From assembly GCA_963662175.1 (NCBI GenBank), contig OY759217.1:10480562-10544561 (forward strand): DNA of 64,000 bases. Direction: 5' to 3'. Positions 35,590 through 47,500 of the stretch are shown here, one piece after another (position 1 is the first letter of the stretch; each line of letters starts with the position of its first letter). The notes under the pieces were generated by a model. The model did no database searches and was not told the DNA's origin. It was given only the letters and a program-made list of their open reading frames with translations. Both the position numbers and the translations under genes were made by a program. Source of the stretch: Aradus depressus (Eukaryota; Arthropoda; Insecta; Hemiptera; Aradidae).

Positions 35590-38500
35590 GGCCGAGGGAT
35601 GGTCCCGGAGTGCAGCAGCAGTGAAGGTCGACTTTCCCGACAGAGCGGTCTCTCCAAAGAACGCTTCTTAGAGTTGAGGCGGATCGTAGAGAAAGCTGCA
35701 CAGGTCTGTATCTGAGTCGCTTTACCTTCAGTCTGGAAAATATATTATTTGATGGGCGGTTTTCAGTTGAGAAAGAAATAATCTTTTAATTTTAAATTAA
35801 AAAATATTAAGCTTTGTAAGAATTATATATATTTTTAAACTAGAAGAGTAGATTAGGTGGTATTGAGAAAATCTTCTTCAATGATAATGATGTAAAATGA
35901 ACAACTTTCATAATAAATATGTCTATTATCGCGATACTCAACGCCTCTTCCTTATCCTGCCTCGGTTGGTCGACCGTTGAAGTACCACTTTTGCCTATTG
36001 TTGTCACTGTTTAATTTTTTTTTTTTTTTTTTTTAAGCGCTTTCTACCTGAACTGAGTCGAGTTCAGAGCTTGGAGTAAAAGCAAATGTTGGCTGAAATT
36101 ATATTTAAGAAAAATCCTTTAAATCAGATAAATCAATATTTTAAATGTTAGTCGCGATATGTAACTCTTTTGTAAAACTTACTTTTCCAACTTGAGGTAT
36201 GAGGATTGAGGTACTCCTTCAGATACCATCTACAAGTACCTACCATGGATGATAGGGAGGTGGAGCCCGTCTCGTTGTTATTGGAGGCTGGGAGGATGGT
36301 ATGCCTATTGGAACTTCTTTATCTCCCTCCAATCTGACTACAATATATTATAATTTGTGAATTTTGTTATAAAGGGCCGCAAGACTTTTACTGTCTTTGG
36401 AAAGTACACAACTATCAGAGAAGCCCTCAAAGCGAGAGGTTGGATCCAAAATTTTGATCTTCAAAAACTGACACTCCCAAAACAGAGACAGACTCACGAG
36501 GATGGTGAGTATAATCTACTCGTATTTAATATAGCTAAAAGGCCGTATAGTGTAACACTTAAATGTGTGAGGACCCCGGTAGCGTGTTAGTCTACTGGGC
36601 TCCAGTTCGCGGGTTCGAAACCCGGTCGAGGACCTAAGGTTCTTTATCTGGGAGCTCTAAAAATACCTTGAGCAAGTTGTCCTTCGGATGGGACGTTAAG
36701 CGATGTACAAGGTCAGGTACTCGTTAAAGACTCCTAACCTAGGTAACTGAACCTGGTTGGGCAAAATTTAGAACTCCCACAGTAGAGACGGCCTCATGTC
36801 CACCAGAGCGACAAAAGAGTTCTGGTAGTAGGTGATTATGATCTTATAGTTAAAGCTCGGTTATGAATCACAATAACTAACTAATATAAGGTGTATGGTT
36901 TAGTGTGTCTGGCAGCTCGGCTGGAGAGTCGGGATGACGACGAAAGGCTGGTGGTGGCCCGTCTCCTACGCCATGTTCCTGTCAGCTTCGTCTGGGCCAC
37001 CACTGAGCCCATCGACTGGAACGTTCTTGCCAAGACAACCATCATCTCCAGGTTCCCTAGAGTCTACTTCACCACTAAGGTAAGACAAGGAAGAGATTTA
37101 TTTTCCATAAACATATGCCACTCAGATTGATATAACTGCCCTCATTGGGGAAAACTCTGCGAAAACCTCCCCCCTTTTTTATTCCCACAAATAAGCGCTG
37201 CTTCATTTATTTGTCATTAAATTCCTTCAATTCTTTCTCTTCACTTTCTTCTCAATTGTGTGTATTATAAGAATTAGGTTTACCCATACTTATTATAGGA
37301 ACAGTCACATGTGAATTTAATTCATTATTTTTCTATATGCTGAAAAGGAACTTTTTTCCCATTTTTCAAAAGGAAAAATAAATAACATCATATAAAAGTC
37401 GTGTTTCCTATATACAAGCTTTGTTTTTATTTTTTTGACAGAGGTACTCCACCAATATCTTTCAGTTCTATCGTAATTACTTTTGTGTATTTATCATTAG
37501 TTTTATTAGTTATTTTAACTATTTATTGTGATTTGTTAATTTATATGTAGGTGATAGTGATTTGTTAATCTATATATTTTTTTCTCTGTCTGACCTGAGA
37601 AAGGAGCGCATAATCGCCCCGAAACATCATCGTGAATGAAAATTAATCCTAAAGAAATATAAATTTTAAATATTTATGTTCTTAAAAAAAGTATCTATTG
37701 TATTTATTAGTATTAGACATTTTATATTCATTTATCTTCTATTATTATTTTTATTCATCTAATATGTGTTTATATTCTAAGAGTTAGCATCAGTTGATCT
37801 ATATGTTTTATAAGCTATTTTGTTGTACAAAATTGTATGAGGTATCCAAATATCATGTTAACGAAAATAACAGTCTAACGGAACTATTATTATTATTATT
37901 TGAGATCTAATTCATTTGAGCTGCATAAATATAAATTGTAAATAAAACGATTAGCCATTTATTTTTTCATTCTAAAAGGTCATAGAGTTTTCATTGTGTT
38001 GGAAAGTGGTTTGCGAGGAGTTTATTGCAAACCTTATCTGTAATGGGTCTATAAAGGCTAGGTTGGTCTGGGGCATTAGCCCGAGATGCCATTAAGTTGG
38101 AACACGCACTGTCTTAGACTTCCGTCAACTTCCGTGATTGTGCAAATAGCACGACTCTTTGATGAAATTGATACGTTTCGTTATTTTTTGTTGAAAACTT
38201 TTCGTGTTTGCCTAATCAAGATGAAATAACATGTTCTTTACTTCAATTTTTTTTCTTTAGTTTTTGGCAAGGCTCGTTCGTCTCAGAAGGACATTTATTT
38301 TACTTTGAATTACTTTTTTCTGCTCGATGATATTTCTCGACCGTCTCTGATATTAGAGATTGTGACTATGAGGAGAGCACTTAGCCGGTATACCATTACA
38401 GAAAAAAGAGGGTTCGAAGAGATATTAAACAGATGAAGGTTGCAGATGTCTTGGAAGACGCCAGGAAATTTTTTATATTTTTTCTGTAACTGTTAGTGCC

Positions 38501-41500
38501 TACTGTATTTAGTAAATTGTGTAGTATATGTGACTGTCATTTGAAGTACTCCTGATTTGTTTTCGACTGCGGAGGTAGTTATCTGACCCCATAGATCCGC
38601 CTCTGATCTACCTGTTGCAGGTAGGGACAGTCGGCTATCTGGAAGAGTCATACTGGTTAGTGGCCCCTTGGGTAACTACTAGGGTTGGGCGATAGTCGAT
38701 AGTTGGCACTATCGATAGTCCGATAATATCGGTTAAAAACTATCGAATACTATCGATAGTTTTCCGATAGCAATTCATTTTTGTCCAGATCTATTTAATA
38801 AAGAATTTCAAGAAATTTATTATAATTAAATTCAATTACCTACCTACCTATTGCAAACTTGCAGGATTATAAATTATAAGATAAGGGATAATTATAAAGA
38901 TAAATGAAAAACGAATTTATTTGAATTTTCAAAAAGTGTGTGTAGATAATAAAAATTAATCCCATTTTTATACGGCGAGAGCGCAAAGGTTTTAATTAAG
39001 TTTTTAATTTATTTTGAAGTTGCCCGTCTCGCCCGCCACAAAGGCCGCCACTGCAAAGGCCTACTGATTACTCAGCCATCTCAATTTTCATTGTTGTAAG
39101 CTGTCTAACAGCGATAATCATTCATCTAGGTACATAAATTCCTAGAACAAACATAAATAGAAATATTACAAAATTTGGATAATTAAAATCAGCTTTGTGC
39201 TCTCGCCGGCCAACGGCTTTGTTTGAAGTTCTGTGATAAAGAATTAATTAATTTGCCAATTTGCGCTCTCGTCGTATAGTCACCCTCATAATAAAAATCA
39301 GCTTTGCGCTCTCGCCGGCCAACCCCAAAAAAATTTCTAAGAATTGTAGAATAAGATTCCCAATTAAAGAGGAAGTTAGGATTATAAATACTTAGAAGAG
39401 CCAAAGCCCAATACCGTGAATTTAATTTGTTTGCACAAGTGCGTGACTACGTCATCAACTTCAAAACTTGTGAGTAAAAATTAAAAAAATATCAATAGTC
39501 AAAACTATCGTTATTGGTTACCGATAGGCGTGGCCTATCGATATTGGGTACCGATAGGCGCGATCTATCGATATATCGATAGTAACTATCGACTATCGCC
39601 CAACCCTAGTAACTACTCACTTTCATCGCTGCTATGTTTTCTTCAATCCTGAAGATTATATATGGTATCTTCGTCATTGGTTTCTGAATGGTGGATCTTC
39701 CCTCCTCCTATTGGTTTGCCTCTCTGTTGCAGGTTGGGATAGCCGGGTATCTGGAGGAGTCTCATTGGTTCGTGGCCCCTGGAGTCACTGCTCACTTCCC
39801 CCGCTGTTATATTCTCTCCAATCCCGAAGACTATGATATCTTCGTCACTGACTTTCGAATGACGGCCTGTCTGGGTCTTCTCAACACCCTCATTCAGGCC
39901 ATAGACAAACAACAGACAAAAACCTTCATTCAGGATGGAAAGGTAAACTAATATAAAAAGTATTCTGATTTAATTCATTCTATAATTCTGATGGGATCGA
40001 GAAAAAATAATCTTGGAAAAGTCAATCAAATTTTAGTTAACTTATGTGGGGGTGGAAGGGAAGAGGGGCGGGGCCTTCTACTTTAGTAAGACTTAAGTAA
40101 TGATTGGTATTGGTAATTTGACCTCATTTAAGTAATGATTGGTATTGGCGATTTGACCCCACTTAAGTAATGATTGGTATTGGTGATTTGACCCCACTTA
40201 AGTAATGATTGGTATTGGCGATTTGACCCCACTTAAGTAATGATTGGTATTGGTAATTTGACCCCATTTAAGTAATGATTGGTATTGGCGATTTGACCTC
40301 ACTTAAGTAATGATTGGTATTGGTGATTTGACCCCACTTAAGTAATGATTGGTATTGGTGATTTGACCCCACTTAAGTAATGATTGGTATTGGCGATTTG
40401 ACCCCACTTAAGTAATGATTGGTATTGGTGATTTGACCCCACTTAAGTAATGATTGGTATTGGTGATTTGACCCCACTTAAGTAATGATTGGTATTGGTG
40501 ATTTGACCCCACTTAAGTAATGATTGGTATTGGTGATTTGACCCCACTTAAGTAATGATTGGTATTGGTGATTTGACCCCACTTAAGTAATGATTGGTAT
40601 TGGTGATTTGACCCCACTTATTTATAGTTTTTAACTTTGTATCTATCCATGCTCCAAAAACCAAACATATTTTCTTTGAATGTTTCCTCGCAAATCCGAA
40701 GAATAGAGCAATCTTTGTAAATGTTTCTGAACCCCAAACATTTTCGATCTTAGATTCAAAATTTGCTTCTAATCAAAATAAATATTGTTCCATGTTTAAC
40801 TATCCCCTAAATACTTGTCATTCGTCCAACTCAAGAACCATTGAATGGCTTTCTGTGAAACTTGATATAATAAATTCGGTTTGGCGTTTAGATGGTCCCG
40901 TTTGAAAGTTTGCAAAATTGGGTTATTATTAAGGGTAGTTAACCTGCAATGATTTTTTTAAATATCATTTTTGGTCGAAAGGGTACATTTTATCGCAAAA
41001 GTTGTAGATGAATACAACATTAAAATAACTTTAAAAATAATTTTATAGACAAAACCGCAATAACACCTTAATTGAATAAAAGCAAAAGTACTCAATCAAA
41101 ACTCAATTAAAAAAGCGATTAACTATGAACAATAATAAGTTCTAATATTAAGGTTACAAAATGGAATTTGTTCTGGGCCATCTAGATCAACAATGAATAC
41201 ATGCACCTACTGACAAACATAAATAATCCAGTTCATAACAATATGTGAATCACATTTTATATTCAACATTAACGGAAATAGAGAAGGTACCAACAAATAT
41301 TGTTTTGTTATTATTGTGACTCAAAGCCGAGTTTTTCGCCTACTACCAGAGCTCTCTTTCATCATTCTGATGGACATGAGTCTGACTCTACTCTGGGAGT
41401 CCTAAATTTTGCCTACCTAGGCTTAATCACCTTGGGTAGTACCTGACATCGCACAAGCTCGAGACCATCGCGTTCCATCCGAAAAACGGCGTGCTACAGG

Positions 41501-44500
41501 TTTTTTCTTCGAACCCGCTATCTTAAGCTCAGTAGACTGGCACACTATCTCTGAGCTACCGACGCCCTCCTTATTTGCTTTGTTATATTACAAAGTAATG
41601 TATGGATACAGGTTATGCCATTTGACAGCAGTAAAAGATGGATCTTGTACAATGAAGAGGCCTCTAAGACATGGCCTACAAACCCAGATGATAATAAAAG
41701 CTAAATCGAGGTAGTCTTTGCAGTGTTCAGTTGGTATCTGGTACAAGGTCTGTAACTTCACCAACTGACGACATTAATCATTCCTTCTGCCTCCTTCTTA
41801 GCATTTAATCGATCTATAAACACCTCCCAACTTCGTAACATTCTGAATTAATTCAAATTTAAATTAACATATTTAACTGATTTCCAAAGCTTGGTGCACG
41901 TTTTACTATTAACACAAAGTGTTAATAATACCTACTGTAGATTAATTTTATTTCCTAATTTGGTAACTTGAAAAACAGTTGAAATTTGATTGTTTTGTTT
42001 TTTTACCGACTTAAAAAGCTCAAAATTGTTATGAAGCGTATATCATCCTGCCAAGAATGTATCACTCTCCATTTCTCTTTGACATTAAAGTTTTTTACAA
42101 TTGTTAAAGGCAGTTTTGTGCTAAGCTCTGCCCTAGTATTCTTCAACATATTGCAGGAGATGGAAAGTATTTCTCCGAAACTTATGAAAATAAAAATTAA
42201 CTAAATCTTCTTAAAAATCTATATATGTGAATGAACACATTGTGTTTCTATACAAGAAAAAGTTGGATAATGTTCCTGAAAAAAAAAAAGTTATTTAAAA
42301 AAAATATTGTTTTTTTCACAAAATATATATATAGTAGTACTTTCGGTATTGCTACCATCTTCAGCCACGACATAACAATAGTAATGCAGTATTTGTTAAG
42401 TCGAGGCAGCTCCCAGATTAAATAAAACAAGGGCCTCGGCCGGGTTTCGAACCCTTGAGGCAGTAAGCAAGCACAGATACCACTGAGCTACCGGCTATAT
42501 GCCTACATATATTTGAATTTCAATCAGCAATTACTATTTCAAAATATTTTTTATTATTACGATTTCAATTTATTTTTTATGTTTTCCATGTTTTTAAGAC
42601 GATACTGTACAGGAGGGACAGGGAAAAAACCCGTAGAGGCTGAAAAAAGGGACAGTTTGGGTTGTAAACTTGTTGAACTTCCATTTAGTATTTGTTAAGT
42701 CGTGGCTGAAGATGGTAGCAATACCGAAAATACTCCCATATTACATATATTTTGTGAAATAGACAATATTTTTAAAAATACATACGTTTTTCTTCATTTT
42801 ATATCAAGTGTTTCACAATATCTCTGCAAAAAATGTTAAGTATCTTAATAAGTTTTTTTTAAGACATTTCATATGTGTATCCAGAACCTCATAAGGACGA
42901 AACCCATTGATTTTTATCCAAAAACGGTTTGATTTAAGAGGGAGAAAACTTAAATGATCAATTGGCACTGGGGATGAACACCGGGGATTCATTGACTTTT
43001 TTCTTTTATGTGGCATATTATGTAGTTAAGCTGGTAGCTAGTAGATGAAGCTAGTAGCTAGTAGATGAAGCTAGTAGCTAGTAGATGGGTATAGGAAAAT
43101 AAAATAAAACATCAGATTGGTGTTCTCTTTTGTTGAGAACCTCCTAAAACTGAGAGAACCTTTACTGAAAGTAAATAACAAAATTAAATTATAAAAAATA
43201 ACTAACACTGACTAACTAATGAGGAAATGTGAATTTCTCATCGGTTCGTCCTTACCGAAGGGAAGGATGTGTTGAGAGAGCTGTGGTTTGAATTTTCAGG
43301 CTTGTTTAGTGCTCTCTGGTTATGATCGTAAGTAGCTGACCCTGCTGGGACTGACCTGAGAGTCTAGGATTCATTTGCCAACTCTTCATCACTAAGAAAT
43401 CCTAGTTCTCGACGAAGCTGGCCTATATTAAGACATGTCAGCATGTAGTTGGTACCGCACTTTTAATCAATAATGGTTTTGATTTTGACTTTTATCCAAA
43501 TATAATTAACTATGTGAACTGCTACTTTCTTCAAATGTTACTGTACTACAGGTACCTCTGAGAGTGGTTGAGTTTGCAGTTCGTCGCCTCTCGGAATATG
43601 TCTCCTCCCGAGAGCACGAAGATATAGACAGAGAAACGGAGCGTATCTGGGACCATCAGTGGGAACAGTTTCTCACTCACTACTATCAGTTCGTACATGA
43701 TGGGCATCCCTTCCAGCCAGCCTCCGACCACCAGATAAAGGTGACATTGTATTTATCTATCTAGAAGGAGGGGTGTCGCTTAAGACAAATATTACAAATG
43801 AAGCAAAATTGTCTAATTTTCCTGCCGATTATACGTGTGAATACCCGAAATTTCAACTCTGTATTTTATGGAAAAGGCTCTAAAAGTATCAGACTCTTGT
43901 ACATGGTGTGGGGAATGAAAAATTATTTTTAAAAAATCGGCCAAGTGCAAAATATACTTGGACAATTAGTGTTCCATGTCCCATTTTAATTAAACGTGTA
44001 AGGACAAAAGTTGCTCCTGAAAATTTTTTGTCGAAAACGTTTTCTCTAAAACCAATGGTTTAGGAGTTATAAAGAAATAAACAATTAAATTGTTTATAAC
44101 AGATTTTTCTGAGCGATCTTTTTGTTGATAAGGGTGGGGGACAGCAATTTTTATGCGTTTCTCCCGAAAAATGTGAACATGAAAACATGAAATATTTTAA
44201 CTCACCTTCCAGTTTTCAACAATGAAAAACCATGCAAAAAAATAATGTAAGGAGAGTATGGCCTACTTTACCTGAGTCCTATACAGTTAACTCTCTTTGG
44301 TAGACTTGAGATGAGGATGAAGAGGGTAAATTAGTGTTATTTTCCAGGAGATGTATTCGTGTGCGAAGATAACAGTGGAGTCGATTCGTGGATACTGGCC
44401 TCAGATGGAAATGGACGGGACCCACAACCTGTGGATAGTGAAGCCAGGAGCCAAGTCAAGAGGGAGGGGGATCCAGGTTCTCAACCGACTGGAGCAGATA

Positions 44501-47500
44501 CAGAACAGACTGGGGATCTCCAGTCCCAATGAGCCCCGCTTCGTCGTTCAAAAATATATTGGTATGTATTGACAGGAATATATATAAACTGAAATGATGG
44601 TGGGAAAAGACCTCGCGCTTTTAATTGATGGATGCTGCCGAATAACAAAAATCAGAAAGTTGTATTTTGTCATATTTTACTTCCTCAAAATTCGATGCTG
44701 AATTTCCAATGGAATTTCAGTGTATCCAGAACAATCTAAGGAGGATACTGGTTGATTTTCTGGCCAATCAGCCAAAGGGGAGGGGGAGATTAATGTAAAA
44801 ACCCTAATCAACTGCCATTGTAATAAATGTATTGACACAAAACTTCAAATGTAAATTCAAAGCCCTTTAAAGATGACACCTAATTTTCGTCGGAATCAGC
44901 CGACGGGGAGGAGGGATGAGATGGGCTCAACTCAAGAACCCTAATAACTGCCGATGTAATGAATGTATCGACACAAAATTCAGTATAAGGATTCAGAAGC
45001 CACTATGTAAGTCAAATATTGATTTTTAGTCCGAACGGTCGACTTTGGAGGGAGAGCGGAGAGCGAAAACGTAATTGATTAATTTGTACTCGGGAAGTAC
45101 ATAGTCTCTGATCCACTGACAAATTTTTTTCTTCTTACATAGGAGCTTACTGATACCCCCCCCCCCCCCCCCCCCTTATTCATTAATAACAATTTATTAG
45201 ATTCTTTAATTTCCATTTGTTTCAGAAAAGCCTCTTCTCATATACAGCACGAAGTTCGACATCCGACAATGGTTTCTGGTGACAAGTATTTATCCACTAA
45301 CGATTTGGATGTACAAGTAAGTATAAATATTCACAGACCGAGCCACCCAAAAAATAAGCAGGTTCATTCATTCTTTAAAATATGCGCAGAAGAGAATAGA
45401 ATGAAGAAAAGGTATAACGGCATCATTTCTTTCTACATTAAAATAATTCTCTGCGTTTTGGTCTCTATATGTGTTTTGATTTTTTACATATATTTTTAGT
45501 CGACCTGAGGGTTAAAAATATATTATATGTACATTTCAATAAAAATAAAAAGGCACATTCAATACAAAGGGTAGACTTTCCTCACATGAAATTCTGAGAG
45601 AACTTATTTGAATCTTATTATGAATTTTTATGAATTTGTGTTTTATTATTCAGAGAGTGTTATTTGAGATTTTGTTCTCACCTGTTCTCACTGAGGAACA
45701 TGCATGAATCGGTTCACCTCAGTAACAACGCCATTCAATGCAAGTACAAGAATGAAAAACAGAGGGATCGGCTTTTACCAGACGAAAATATGTGGGACTC
45801 TCTAACTTTTCAGGCCTATCTCAGGTAAATATAAATAAAAGAATAACTTCCATTACATAATGACCATTGTAACCCCGTCAATCTTTTTTTTTTTTCACAA
45901 TTTAATAGACAATTTTGAACTGTGAGAACACAATAAGAAAAAATTATCACAAAAGGAGTAGTCAAAAACACTTGGGTGTCTGAGACTGCTGGTGAGTACC
46001 ACCGCATCCTCAGGGTTCCTCCTCAGGAGGAGTTCACTGTGATTTTATAGAATTTTTTTTTTTTTTTTAATTGACAATGTAAACTTCTGTTTAACTGAAG
46101 CCTAGATTTTCCACAAATTTTGTCAACTAAGAATAGAAAAAAATAAAAAACAAAGAATATATAAGGGAAAATTAATTTTGTTGGCCTCTTAAGTCTACTT
46201 ATTTTATTTATTTCATCATTTTGACTTTTCGGCTTCTATGAGCCATTTTCATACATCACAGAAACGATTATTATAATTGTTGTGAAAAGTAATTTTATGT
46301 AAATCGTTTCTGTGATTTATGAAAATGGCTCATAGAAGCCGAAACGTCAGAATGATGAAATAAATAAAATATAGTATAACTTAGACCTAAAGAGACAAAC
46401 AACATTAATTTCCCCTTAAATATTCACAAGGTCTAAACCACTACTGGAAAATGAACAAAGAATATAGTTTTTTTTTCAGTATCTTGTTTGTGTACAATTC
46501 TTTCGTTGAGCATTTTTAGTATCTTACATGAAGCCGTTGCGTGAGTTTCAATATTCCACAATGAATCTTGGTTCAACGTTCATCGCTGAAGCAATATTCC
46601 GATACATTATGGAACCTTCTTTTCTGTTTCTGTTATTTGTGTATCCTGACCTATTTTTCTTGATGAATCTGACGAACATAAGATTCAAGTCGGATCATAA
46701 AAATTTGAAAATAAACAAGTAAGAATCTTATTTTTATGTTGTTATTTACCTGACTGTTAACGGACCTTAAAGATGAATTCTGGTGCACACCTGGTCTGCC
46801 TTCTTGGTATAATGCGAGATTTCCTGCTCTTGTTGCCAAGTGAGGAGCCTGTGTTAAGCCTTTGGATGTTACCAGGAGCCTGGGGATGGGAGATAGATGG
46901 GACAAGGTGGTCTACCCAGGGATGCGAGGAGCCATCATCTGTGCCCTGCTGGCTGCCCAGGAGCATGTCATGGCTCGCCCCAACACCTTCGAGCTCTACG
47001 GAGCTGACTTCATGTTGACAGAGGACCTCCAGCCCTGGCTTATCGAGATCAACTCGTCCCCCTGTATGAGCCCCACTACCAGCGTTACTGCCCGCCTCTG
47101 TCCCCAGTGTTTGGAGGATATCATCAAAGGTACATCTTCCAAAGGACTTGCGCCCAAGATAACAGTTCAATATGTGCTGGAGACTACTTTTGGCGCACGA
47201 TGTTCTAATACGCCCAATAGCCAACATAGTCTTTAATAAAAAGGGGGTATGAAAAAAAAATATATATATATATAGATTTCAATGTGTTTTGGACAACGTT
47301 GATTATTGGAGCAAACCCAAATATCTTGAAACTAACTCTTGAACCCTCAATAAGTCCAAAAGAAACCGCATTTCGTACAGAACAATGTCTAATCTCTTTT
47401 GTACTATTAACTAATGTGTGAGATGACAAGGCATCGTTCTTAAGGCAGTTTTCATTAATCGAATATCGTCTATCAGCAAAAATAATGAGAATTCTGCGTT

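Noticed and set aside
40091..40620. CRISPR-like direct repeats
   Set aside because: The 35-base units abut with no unique spacers and the context is a eukaryotic intron; it is a minisatellite.
46757..47227. Minus-strand ORF of 156 codons
   Set aside because: Antisense of the TTLL3-A exon 46876-47129; the plus strand carries the conserved GADF and EIN motifs.
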